From contig JAVBNP010000108.1 in the NCBI GenBank assembly GCA_031551455.1, positions 1 to 11,904 of the forward strand: a DNA stretch of 11,904 nucleotides. The letters are read 5' to 3'. How positions within the stretch are numbered: position 1 is the first letter of the stretch; each line of letters starts with the position of its first letter. The position numbers were made by a program, and so were the translations under genes. Below, piece after piece: positions 1 to 6,612 of the stretch. The DNA comes from JAIRLS01 sp031551455. Lineage in GTDB: Bacteria; Bacteroidota; Bacteroidia; Bacteroidales; UBA4181. The notes below the pieces were generated by a model. The model ran no database searches, was not told where the DNA came from, and was given only the letters and a program-made list of their open reading frames with translations.

Positions 1-1294
1 CAATGCATTTTACCGAAACCGAAACCCCGTGGCCCTCGGCGTCGGTATATTCTTTCGCTTCGTAACGACAATCGCTGATGAGCGACTTTTTACTTTTCAA
101 CGGACGCTGGTACAATATAATGTCATCGACAAAAAGCGATGTAAAATCTCTCTTTTCTAAGTTATTGCGATGCGGTTCGTTATTAGAATACAGTTCACCG
201 ACACAAGTTGTAAGCAACTCCTTATCATTTAATTCAGCATGAAATTCCTTTTGCTTTTGGAGAATTTTTATTAATTCTTCTTTATAAAATTTCCGTTCGA
301 TAACCCGCACTAATTTTCCTTTGATTTTTTGGTTCGGATTTCGGAGTAAGGCATCATAAATATAACATCCCACCGTTTTTCCGCTTTGCACAATTTCGCC
401 TTCGGTTTTCTTCTTCACTAATGTCCAGTCGTTTTCGTCAGGAGCACGGAACGAGCGTTTTTCATTGCCGTATTTGTCCAATTTCACTGTACCGTCGTCA
501 TTCAGATCGGTGGTGACGATGAAATCCTTAATTTTACCTGTCCATTCCAATGGTATTTTACTCGATCGACGATATATCCAACCATTTTCCAAATGCACAT
601 TGTACCATATATCATTTCCCTTTTTTTCGCCACTATCCTCTACATTTGTTACCCAAAGGGAATAATATTCCACCAATCGGGTTGCATTTTCTTCGTCCTC
701 CTCGCCTCTTAACTGATAATATCCGCGTTTTTGATTGAAATTAAGCAATATCCAAGCTAATTCCTCTTTTGCAATTTTCTGAGTGAGCGCTTTTTTACGC
801 AAATAATATAGTGTCCAATCGTATGGTATTTTTTTTCCATTTTCGAGCAATTGCGGTTGATACTGCACAAAATCATGCAACATTTCTTCAAACGATTGCC
901 CGAAAATAAATTTTTGCGTTTGGGCCTCCTTATCTGCCACCCATACCAACTTTGGTTCTTTATCGTCTATGAATCTCCCGATATTTTTTTCGAAATCAAT
1001 CTGTTCCGCATAATGTTTGGGAAGAAAACCCATTAAATGCAGTACTCGATGAAGCCGTTCGCGCCTTAACAAATACCGTTCGCGCAACCTGCGTATACCT
1101 CTGTATCCTGTACGCTCGGCAGTTTGCGATACTGAATTACCTCTGTCGAAATCGCCCAATATCCCCTGATCCATAGGAATAATTCGACTTCCCGCACCGA
1201 TAATTTTTCCTGTTTTGTTCTCAAAGTCTGTTTCTACCAACGCCCACCCTATACTATTGGTTCCAAGGTCAAGTCCTAATATTTTTTTACTCAT
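1..1294 (-). CDS. cas9: Cas9 endonuclease, type II-C, N-terminal part (runs off left edge)
   Basis: RNA-guided DNA endonuclease of a type II CRISPR system. Translating the minus strand from the ATG at 1294 gives 431 uninterrupted codons to the window edge with no stop. Residues 5-17 (ILGLDLGTNSIGW) form RuvC-I with catalytic Asp9. Residues of about 50-85 form the arginine-rich bridge helix (TGYRGIRRLRERYLLRRERL). The recognition lobe follows, with the motifs NFNQKRGYYQLRGE and LYQRPLKSKKSLISDCRYE that I associate with Bacteroidetes Cas9. RuvC-II, HNH, RuvC-III and the PAM-interacting domain must lie to the left. Family members of this type are about 1400-1500 residues, so under a third is visible. 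There is no clear Shine-Dalgarno sequence; the start is chosen because RuvC-I begins five residues later. A tracrRNA lies divergently just upstream. cas1, cas2 and the array are expected downstream, outside the window. No frameshift is seen. Confidence 0.96.
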   Translation of the reverse strand, partial: MSKKILGLDLGTNSIGWALVETDFENKTGKIIGAGSRIIPMDQGILGDFDRGNSVSQTAERTGYRGIRRLRERYLLRRERLHRVLHLMGFLPKHYAEQIDFEKNIGRFIDDKEPKLVWVADKEAQTQKFIFGQSFEEMLHDFVQYQPQLLENGKKIPYDWTLYYLRKKALTQKIAKEELAWILLNFNQKRGYYQLRGEEDEENATRLVEYYSLWVTNVEDSGEKKGNDIWYNVHLENGWIYRRSSKIPLEWTGKIKDFIVTTDLNDDGTVKLDKYGNEKRSFRAPDENDWTLVKKKTEGEIVQSGKTVGCYIYDALLRNPNQKIKGKLVRVIERKFYKEELIKILQKQKEFHAELNDKELLTTCVGELYSNNEPHRNNLEKRDFTSLFVDDIILYQRPLKSKKSLISDCRYEAKEYTDAEGHGVSVSVKCI

Positions 1295-1318
1295 GGTGCT
1301 AATGTTTACATTTTTTCG

Positions 1319-1326
1319 TATCTTTG
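1319..1326 (+). promoter_or_regulatory. Candidate -7 box of the tracrRNA promoter
   Basis: TATCTTTG matches the Bacteroidetes -7 consensus TAnnTTTG exactly and would start transcription near 1331, at the beginning of the anti-repeat. The matching -33 element is poor: GGTG instead of TTTG at the right spacing. That position overlaps the start codon region of the divergent cas9 gene. The call rests on the -7 match and on the RNA that follows. Confidence 0.5.
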
Positions 1327-1330
1327 CATT

Positions 1331-1410
1331 GCAATCAAATCACAATAAGGATTATTCCGTTGTGAAAACATTTACGGCAGTCCCGCTCACAAAGCGGGAT
1401 TGTTGTTTTT
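1331..1410 (+). ncRNA. tracrRNA of the type II-C CRISPR system
   Basis: A trans-activating RNA pairs with the CRISPR repeat, allows processing by RNase III and holds the crRNA in Cas9. In order I see an anti-repeat ending in CAAATCACAAT (1335-1346), a nexus AAGGATTATTCCGTT (1347-1361) whose GGA and TCC pair around a 4-nt loop, a linker GTGAAAACATTTA, and a terminator hairpin followed by T-rich sequence. The nexus has the same layout as AAGGCTAGTCCGTT of the Streptococcus pyogenes tracrRNA. The junction CACAATAAGG resembles the Neisseria one. From memory, Bacteroides type II-C repeats begin GTTGTGATTTG, which would pair with this anti-repeat. The RNA would be about 80 nt. The 5' end is inferred from the promoter box, and a longer 3' form reaching the next stem-loop cannot be excluded. 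Confidence 0.78.
1378..1410 (+). terminator. Rho-independent terminator of the tracrRNA
   Basis: The perfect stem TCCCGCT (1381-1387) / AGCGGGA (1393-1399) has a 5-nt loop and extends to 10 bp through a G-T wobble and two more pairs (1378-1380 with 1400-1402). It is followed on the plus strand by TTGTTTTT. On the minus strand no T-rich tract follows, so it should act on the plus strand only. The hairpin is also the likely structural 3' stem of the tracrRNA. Confidence 0.75.
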
Positions 1411-1422
1411 AGATGTTTCCGA

Positions 1423-1464
1423 AAATCGGAAAAGCATTTCTCAAAAGATCGCATTTTCCGATTT
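1423..1464. repeat. Long stem-loop between the tracrRNA and the upstream operon
   Basis: AAATCGGAAAA (1423-1433) and TTTTCCGATTT (1454-1464) are perfect inverted repeats. The stem is lengthened by GC (1434-1435) pairing with GC (1451-1452) across a one-base bulge, and the loop is about 15 nt. Neither strand has a proper T tract after the stem, so it is not a standard terminator. It could end transcription of the minus-strand operon weakly, be an operator, or fold in the cas9 leader. Confidence 0.5.
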
Positions 1465-1489
1465 CAGTAAGGTTTATCGTTCTTTCCTG

Positions 1490-1521
1490 CTAATATAACA
1501 ACTTTTCTTGATTACAACAAA
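1490..1521 (-). promoter_or_regulatory. Candidate promoter for cas9
   Basis: On the minus strand TTTG (1521-1518) is separated by 20 bp from TATATTAG (1497-1490). This fits the Bacteroidetes pattern TTTG-N19-21-TAnnTTTG with one mismatch. I found no better minus-strand match between the upstream gene and cas9. Transcription from here would begin near 1484 and give cas9 a leader of roughly 190 nt that crosses the tracrRNA gene in antisense. It is a motif call only; cas9 could also be read through from the upstream operon. Confidence 0.4.
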
Positions 1522-1534
1522 ACTCGAACTTGTT

Positions 1535-1939
1535 TTAAATTTTTTCCAATAATTCTTCGATCATCGCAATGGCTTGCAATCGTTTAGGTGAATAATCTTT
1601 CGAGTTAGTGTTAATAAATCGGTAAGTTACCAAGCTTTTTTCCAACAAGTTTTTTTGTTCCGAAACACCTTTCCGCAATAAAGCATCATGGTACAGCAAA
1701 GCGGCAAGCATTTCGGCTTTGTACATGCCGTCGGGATCGGTTTCATACAAGGTGATCAAATCATCAACCGACAAGCCTGCATAGTAATCACGATCGTTTT
1801 TGAGGTATTCGCGATACATATCGCCGATGGCTTCCGATTGTTGTTCTTCGTCATCGTCTTTTCGTTTCCCGTGGAGCAATTCGTCCAAATCCTTGAAAAA
1901 GGTTTGCAGATTACGCATGAGATAATCCCGTTGTAACAT
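1535..1939 (-). CDS. Small helical protein of unknown function (possibly DUF6483-like)
   Basis: A 134-residue soluble protein with no signal peptide or membrane segment. It begins MLQRDYLMRNLQTFFKDL, has a charged acidic-basic linker at about residues 25-36 (GKRKDDDEEQQ), and then an all-helical, TPR-like part (residues 40-132) ending EELLEKI. The opening, an aromatic-acidic stretch followed by Leu-Met-Arg, reminds me of the small family DUF6483, but I cannot confirm this and no catalytic residues stand out. It starts 34 bp after the DUF4269 gene on the same strand, and nearly all of that gap is a heptamer array, so the two are probably cotranscribed. It is the last gene before the CRISPR locus, but nothing in its sequence links it to CRISPR function. 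Confidence 0.8.
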   Translation of the reverse strand: MLQRDYLMRNLQTFFKDLDELLHGKRKDDDEEQQSEAIGDMYREYLKNDRDYYAGLSVDDLITLYETDPDGMYKAEMLAALLYHDALLRKGVSEQKNLLEKSLVTYRFINTNSKDYSPKRLQAIAMIEELLEKI

Positions 1940-1943
1940 ATTT

Positions 1944-1971
1944 ATTTAAAATTCAAGGTTCAACATTCAAA
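1944..1971. repeat. Degenerate heptamer array (4 units) filling a gene junction
   Basis: Four consecutive 7-bp units, with plus-strand consensus (A/G)TT(C/T)AA(A/G/C). The first two are ATTTAAA and ATTCAAG; positions 2, 3, 5 and 6 are constant in all four. They occupy 28 of the 34 bases between the DUF4269 stop and the next start. Confidence 0.6.
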
Positions 1972-1973
1972 TA

Positions 1974-2540
1974 TTATTTTCTCGGAAATTTGAACATACG
2001 CAACAAATCCTCATCCGAATATTGTTCCGTTTCGAGCAAGGCTTGGTAAGGGTTTCCGGATAATCCCAATAACACGGCAAAAGCGGGTTCGGTTTTATAT
2101 CCTTCCCTTTTTAATCGGATTACTTCCCTGCGAAACGGCTCACCGAACAATTGCAACATTCGATGCTCAATTATCATGTGCCGATAAGCAAATTGCTGTT
2201 CGGTTGGTTGCGCTTCCGCAAAGATCTCTATTTCTTGCCCGTCAACAAATAAAACGGCAACATATCGATCGTCGGACAAACGATCAGTGAAACGGTCGTA
2301 ATTGGAATAATACCAACGAACGATTTCTCTAAATTCCGTAAAATCATGCGTTTCGCAAATAATATCCAAATCGCTTTCGGGTAAATCAATTTCGATCGGA
2401 ATCGTCCCCGTTAAAACGGGTGCGTATGCCCGCAAAACTTCAAATATACGAATTGATTCAAGCAAATCGTAACATTTTCGTTGCCGCTCGTTACCTTTTT
2501 TGAGGTATTCGACGGTTTTAAAATCGTTGTCCGCCATCAT
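1974..2540 (-). CDS. DUF4269 family protein (nucleotidyltransferase-like fold)
   Basis: A 188-residue cytoplasmic protein. The stretch at about residues 43-62 (LTGTIPIEIDLPESDLDI) is the hallmark I recall for DUF4269, a family with a nucleotidyltransferase-like core. Asp57 and Asp59 of SDLDI match the paired acidic residues of such folds, and the strand GQEIEIF (101-107) could provide a third carboxylate. The usual Gly-Ser of active nucleotidyltransferases is changed (PESD), so activity is uncertain. No substrate is known to me. The gene begins inside the stop of the upstream RND permease (ATGA overlap), which suggests translational coupling. Two adjacent ATG codons (2540, 2537) are possible starts; the first gives the overlap. 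The helical hypothetical gene follows after 34 bp. Confidence 0.85.
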   Translation of the reverse strand: MMADNDFKTVEYLKKGNERQRKCYDLLESIRIFEVLRAYAPVLTGTIPIEIDLPESDLDIICETHDFTEFREIVRWYYSNYDRFTDRLSDDRYVAVLFVDGQEIEIFAEAQPTEQQFAYRHMIIEHRMLQLFGEPFRREVIRLKREGYKTEPAFAVLLGLSGNPYQALLETEQYSDEDLLRMFKFPRK

Positions 2541-5500
2541 TCGAGCATTTTATTTTCATGTTTTCGTTTTATTCCGAAGAAAAACAACGGTAAATAAAAC
2601 AAAATCCCCACCAACGAAAACAACAATCCGCCCATGGTTCCGGCGGCAAGGGCAAACCAGAACGGTTCGCGATGTTCGCCGATCACAAACGGAATCAACC
2701 CGAGAATGGTGGAAAGAATGGTAAGCATTACGGGCGTTATTTTCCCGTGAAATGCTTGCATGTACAAACGACGGGACGAACAAGGCGAGTCCTTTCGCAA
2801 ATTATTGTAATCGTTAATGATGTAAATGGCCGCATTCACCGTAAGACCGCAAAGCAGCACAAAAGCCGCAAAGCCTCCTTGGTCGAAATTTAACCGGAAC
2901 AGGTAAAACGTAAGAAACAAACCGATAAAAGCGAAGGGTACCAAGCTGATGACTGCCAACGGTTGCCGCAACGACTCGAACAGTATGGCGCACAGCATGT
3001 ACATTACAATCAAAATCAATAAAATAAGCCAATAATGTTTTTTCTCCTTTTTCCACCAATTCCAACCGCTCGCATCTTCGGCCTTGTAGCCCAACGGAAG
3101 TATCTCGTTGGTTTCCTTTACCGTTTGTTCGTTCAATTTACTCCCGAATTTGGCCGAACCGATGTAATCGTAACTCACGATCATCGTATATTGTTGATTT
3201 TCTTTGCATACTTCCAATTGTTCCGCTTCCTTCACCATCTCGCTTACCGACGATAATTTAAGATACATGTCGCCCGAACGCAGCAAATTGTTGTAAAGCG
3301 ACCAACGATCGGTTTCGGGTAATTGTTTGGCGCGATATTTTATCAATTGATACGTTCCGTCGATGACCGTCCCGCCGGCCGTTTGTTCATTACCCGCGGC
3401 ATTACGCACCATACCGAAATACGAGGGAAGCGAAAGTCCGTTCATGGCCAAACGTTCGATATCGGGCGTCAGCGTAAACTCATGATTAACATTTTTAAAC
3501 CACGAGTACCGACTCATTAAATTTACTTCCTTGATACGCGGATTTTGCAACAATTTTTTACGAATGTTTTCGGCATATCCGTACAATTGATCGAAGTCGT
3601 AACCGTAAAGCCGAATTTGATATTGACCGCTGCTCTCGTACAGACGATTCGAAAACGGGTCGCCCACGCCATGAACCGTCCAATCGGCAGCCCCGGAACC
3701 AATACCCCACGTAATCAATTGACTTTTCAATTGGTGAGGAAAATATCCGAACTCATATTCTTTTTTAAACGTGATAGCAATGTTGGCATTCTGCGCATTG
3801 GGTATATCCGTTTGGAAACGGTCGATTTCGGGAAACTCCGACAAGTATTTTTCCAACGCTTCCATGGTCCGATTCATTTGAACGATGGTGGCTCCGGGTG
3901 GCATGTTGGCATAAACGTTCAACGTGGTTCGTTCGCGATCGGAATTCCACTGCGAACCCTCGTATACAAATTGTACAAACAACCGCAAAGTTCCACCCAG
4001 CGCTTTATCGACAATCGGCTTGGCTTTTTCGACATACCACGGACTGCCCAACGTTTTATTGTAGATATCGGCCCAACGACCTTCTTTTTCGATCTTGGCG
4101 GGCAGCAAAAATACCGGAAGCCCGAAACCGAGAACGAAAATCAGCCATGCGGCCCAACGATATCGCCGTATACCCGAAAGGACGGCGGTATAAATGCGTG
4201 AAGCAAACGCGGGACGTCGACGAAGTTTTAATTTTCGATTTTTGATCTTTAGTTTTCGGATATTGATTGACCCCGACAGATCTACCGCCCCTGTCGGGTC
4301 AACGGAATGTCGACCGTACTTTCCCGCCAACTTGTCAAACAATGCGGGCGTGAGAAACCATGCGCTTGCCAGCGACACCATCAAATTAATGATGACCACC
4401 ACGGCGAAATCGGTCAGATTAAGCTTAATGCGATCATCCAAAAAGAAAACGGCCGAAAGCGAGATTGCGGTGGTAAGCGTTGCCGCCAAGATGGCAATAA
4501 ATACGCGTTTGTTGCCGCGACTTCGAATGTGTTCCACCATCACGATGGTGTTATCGATAATCAAACCTAACGAAATGGTGATACCCGCCAAGGAATAGAG
4601 ATGAATCTCGATATGCAGCAAATAATACATTCCCAACGCAATGCAAATATTGGCAATAATGCTTAACAGGATAATCAGCAGAAACCGAAATCTGCGCGTC
4701 ACCAATAAGATAAACAGCAAAAGAATGCATATCGTAGCAACGGTGCGCACATAAATTTTGTGAAGTTCGTCGCCGATGTATTCGGTGGAATCGTAAGTAT
4801 TCAGCAACGAATAACCCTTCGGCAACAACGTCTCTGTTTCTTTGATCATTTTTTTGACTTGTTGCGCCAATACGATATGATTAGCTTGCGAAGAGGCGTA
4901 TATCACCACATTAACGGTACTCATCCCGTTGATGCGGTAATACGAAGTCGGTTCCTGTTCAACATGTCGCACCACGGCAACATCGTCAAGGCGTATCGTT
5001 CGCCCCTCAGTTGTTTGAATCGGTATTTCCTCGAGATGTATGCGTTCGGTTTCGGGAATACCCACGGTAAGTTGCATCCACGCTTTACGACCTTTATCGT
5101 CGACATCTTGCACCATGCCGAGCGATTCCGTGGAATAGTAACGATTCACGGCTTGTTGCAACACATAAGGCGTTAAACCGAGCGTCTGCAATTGCACGGC
5201 GTCATATTCGATCATCCAATCGTAGGGTGACGCGCCGTAAACGGCTATGCGGTTGACTCCTTCGATACGTGACAGCTCGGGTTTAATGCGTTCCTCGGCA
5301 TATTGTTGTATTCCGGCGGGATTGGCGGATGCCTGTAACGAATAAACCAATAAAGCCTTCTCTCTTTCGTTATCGGGACGATTAAGCGAAAGCGTCGGGA
5401 AGCTGACACCTTCGGGTAATTTCGGATACAATTGGCGAATGCCGGATGCTACCTCGAAACGCACCGCATCCATATCGGCCGTTTTGTCGAATTCGATGGT

Positions 5501-5755
5501 GACATAACCGCCGTTGTTTCGCGAAGTGGACGATATTTTGCGAATACCGCGAATCCGATTCAACCCGCCTTCAAGGATGGATGTTACTTCTTGTTCGACA
5601 ACTCTCCCCGATACGTTGGGCCACGAATAACTAACCGTTATCGACGGAAGTGTTTGAGACGGCTGCCATTGCACGTGAAGCAACGGCAAAAAAGCCAACC
5701 CGGCAACAGCCAGCGTCGCCCAAACAAGCAATACGGTGAAGGAAGAAAGCCTCAA
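2537..5755 (-). CDS. RND efflux permease, divergent HAE1/AcrB-like, with an in-frame repeat insertion
   Basis: Inner-membrane proton-driven efflux pump subunit of 1072 residues, close to the family's usual length. TM1 is at about 5-25 and the first periplasmic porter half at 30-335. TM2-TM6 lie at about 336-478, including LGLIIDNTIVM (396-406) in TM4, where Asp401 keeps one proton-relay acid and Asn402 replaces the second. TM7 is near 534-552, the second periplasmic half at 555-905 and TM8-TM12 at 906-1062. TM10 has GLTVNAAIYIIND instead of the usual lysine motif. Residues of about 486-513, in the cytoplasmic loop between the two halves, are a basic insertion encoded by a palindrome and a heptamer array. 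The start is TTG at 5755: an in-frame TAA lies two codons upstream and no ATG precedes TM1. It follows the GH16 gene by 31 bp and overlaps the DUF4269 gene. The substrate is not predictable. Confidence 0.93.
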   Translation of the reverse strand: MRLSSFTVLLVWATLAVAGLAFLPLLHVQWQPSQTLPSITVSYSWPNVSGRVVEQEVTSILEGGLNRIRGIRKISSTSRNNGGYVTIEFDKTADMDAVRFEVASGIRQLYPKLPEGVSFPTLSLNRPDNEREKALLVYSLQASANPAGIQQYAEERIKPELSRIEGVNRIAVYGASPYDWMIEYDAVQLQTLGLTPYVLQQAVNRYYSTESLGMVQDVDDKGRKAWMQLTVGIPETERIHLEEIPIQTTEGRTIRLDDVAVVRHVEQEPTSYYRINGMSTVNVVIYASSQANHIVLAQQVKKMIKETETLLPKGYSLLNTYDSTEYIGDELHKIYVRTVATICILLLFILLVTRRFRFLLIILLSIIANICIALGMYYLLHIEIHLYSLAGITISLGLIIDNTIVMVEHIRSRGNKRVFIAILAATLTTAISLSAVFFLDDRIKLNLTDFAVVVIINLMVSLASAWFLTPALFDKLAGKYGRHSVDPTGAVDLSGSINIRKLKIKNRKLKLRRRPAFASRIYTAVLSGIRRYRWAAWLIFVLGFGLPVFLLPAKIEKEGRWADIYNKTLGSPWYVEKAKPIVDKALGGTLRLFVQFVYEGSQWNSDRERTTLNVYANMPPGATIVQMNRTMEALEKYLSEFPEIDRFQTDIPNAQNANIAITFKKEYEFGYFPHQLKSQLITWGIGSGAADWTVHGVGDPFSNRLYESSGQYQIRLYGYDFDQLYGYAENIRKKLLQNPRIKEVNLMSRYSWFKNVNHEFTLTPDIERLAMNGLSLPSYFGMVRNAAGNEQTAGGTVIDGTYQLIKYRAKQLPETDRWSLYNNLLRSGDMYLKLSSVSEMVKEAEQLEVCKENQQYTMIVSYDYIGSAKFGSKLNEQTVKETNEILPLGYKAEDASGWNWWKKEKKHYWLILLILIVMYMLCAILFESLRQPLAVISLVPFAFIGLFLTFYLFRLNFDQGGFAAFVLLCGLTVNAAIYIINDYNNLRKDSPCSSRRLYMQAFHGKITPVMLTILSTILGLIPFVIGEHREPFWFALAAGTMGGLLFSLVGILFYLPLFFFGIKRKHENKMLE
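4224..4258. repeat. Heptamer array inside the second RND permease gene (5 units)
   Basis: Five consecutive 7-bp units on the plus strand of the form (A/G)(T)(T/C)TT(C/T/A)(A/G), for example ATTTTCG at 4231 and ATTTTTG at 4238; a weaker sixth unit may reach 4265. Read on the coding strand, the 21-bp super-period gives a 7-residue peptide repeat, RKLKIKN then RKLKLRR (residues 500-513). This supports the array by an independent route. Confidence 0.55.
4269..4300. repeat. Palindrome inside the second RND permease gene
   Basis: GACCCCGACAG (4269-4279) and CTGTCGGGTC (4291-4300) are inverted repeats with one bulged base and an 11-nt loop. The segment is translated as PTGAVDLSGS within the cytoplasmic loop and lies directly beside the heptamer array. 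Together they look like a single inserted unit of about 75-80 bp that has kept the reading frame. Confidence 0.6.
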
Positions 5756-5756
5756 T

Positions 5757-5777
5757 GATTACCGGTTAATGGTTAAC
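5757..5777. repeat. Short heptamer array at the GH16-RND junction (2-3 units)
   Basis: GGTTAAT and GGTTAAC are adjacent 7-bp units at 5764-5777, preceded by the weaker unit GATTACC. They fill most of the 31-bp gap between the GH16 stop and the TTG start of the second permease. On its own it is short; it is listed because the same period recurs at other junctions here. Confidence 0.4.
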
Positions 5778-5786
5778 GATCGCTTT

Positions 5787-6575
5787 TTATTCTTTTTCCC
5801 GTTCGTAAAAACGAACCCAATCAATGTGCATTTCCACGGGAAGATCTCTCGCTTCGGGCTCACCTACCCAATTACCGCCCAATTGCATATCAAGCAACAA
5901 ATAAAAATGTCTGTCGAACGGAAATTGTCCCTCCAAATTCGTTTCGATGCGCGGATAGGAAAACGTACGCTTTCCGTTAACCAACATCACGAGACTGTCG
6001 GCATGCAATTCGACGCCATACGTGTTGTAATCGTTGTTTCGTATGGCAGTGACGGCCTGTTGCGGAGGATTTTTGGTTTGTTTCAAATAAAACGTATAGG
6101 CGGAATGTATGGTTTGATAGGCTCTCGACTCGTCGTTGAGCCGTTCCATGATATCGATCTCGCCGCCGTAAGGCCATCTTAAGGTATCGAAAGGCAACAA
6201 CCAAAATGCCGGCCATGCTCCCCGTGCATTTCCCAATTTGGCCCGAATTTCGAGTTTGCCGTGATAAAATGACTTTTTATGCTTGGTGTAAACACCCCCC
6301 GTAATAAAGGGCACCGAATCGCCCGGTAATCCGGGATTTACCATTCCCCGCAATATCAGATTACCGTTTTTTACTTCGTACAAAGGAGCATAATCCGACA
6401 TATAATTGTTCCAATCGGATTTTCCGCGCGAAATTTTGCTCCATGTCGCCTCATCGGGCATATTACCGTCTTTATCGAAATTGTCTTCCCAAACCAATTT
6501 CCATCCGTCCGACGATTGACACGAAACTGCCGTAATCGCCGCAATACAAATCAAAATAATCCCTATTCTTTTCAT
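5787..6575 (-). CDS. Glycoside hydrolase family 16 lipoprotein (beta-glucanase/laminarinase-like)
   Basis: A 262-residue protein expected to hydrolyse beta-1,3- or mixed-linkage beta-glucans by the retaining mechanism. Residues 1-18 are a lipoprotein signal peptide with lipobox AVSC (Cys19). The GH16 jelly-roll starts at about residue 25 (WKLVWEDNFD). ARGAWPAFWLLP (117-128) and GGEIDIMER (137-145) are family signatures, with Glu139 the nucleophile, Asp141 the assisting residue and Glu144 the acid/base. C-terminal strands end at MHIDWVRFYER. There is no carbohydrate-binding module. Only a weak acidic signal follows the lipidated cysteine, so surface exposure is unclear. The gene lies 37 bp after the PhzF-like gene and 31 bp before an RND permease. 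No SusC/SusD pair or other glycan gene is near, so it is not in a recognisable polysaccharide utilisation locus. Exact substrate is not visible. Confidence 0.92.
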   Translation of the reverse strand: MKRIGIILICIAAITAVSCQSSDGWKLVWEDNFDKDGNMPDEATWSKISRGKSDWNNYMSDYAPLYEVKNGNLILRGMVNPGLPGDSVPFITGGVYTKHKKSFYHGKLEIRAKLGNARGAWPAFWLLPFDTLRWPYGGEIDIMERLNDESRAYQTIHSAYTFYLKQTKNPPQQAVTAIRNNDYNTYGVELHADSLVMLVNGKRTFSYPRIETNLEGQFPFDRHFYLLLDMQLGGNWVGEPEARDLPVEMHIDWVRFYEREKE

Positions 6576-6612
6576 ATTTGTTTTTATTAATTATTTTTTA
6601 ACATGTTCTCTT

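Noticed and set aside
1378..1410. Bidirectional terminator for the minus-strand operon
   Set aside because: On the minus strand the hairpin is followed by CTGCCGTAAATG, with no T-rich tract.
1215..1412. Plus-strand open frame across the cas9 start and tracrRNA
   Set aside because: It overlaps the cas9 N-terminus and the structured RNA, and its peptide has no protein-like features.
3545..4201. Long plus-strand open frame (218 codons) opposite the second RND permease
   Set aside because: It is antisense to a clear RND coding region, has no recognisable domain, and shorter antisense frames occur all along both RND genes.
5787..6575. Polysaccharide utilisation locus around the GH16 gene
   Set aside because: No SusC/SusD-like, regulator or second carbohydrate-active gene is in the window.
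6576..6612. A further heptamer array in the PhzF-GH16 gap
   Set aside because: The gap is A/T-rich, but I cannot align it into repeated 7-bp units.
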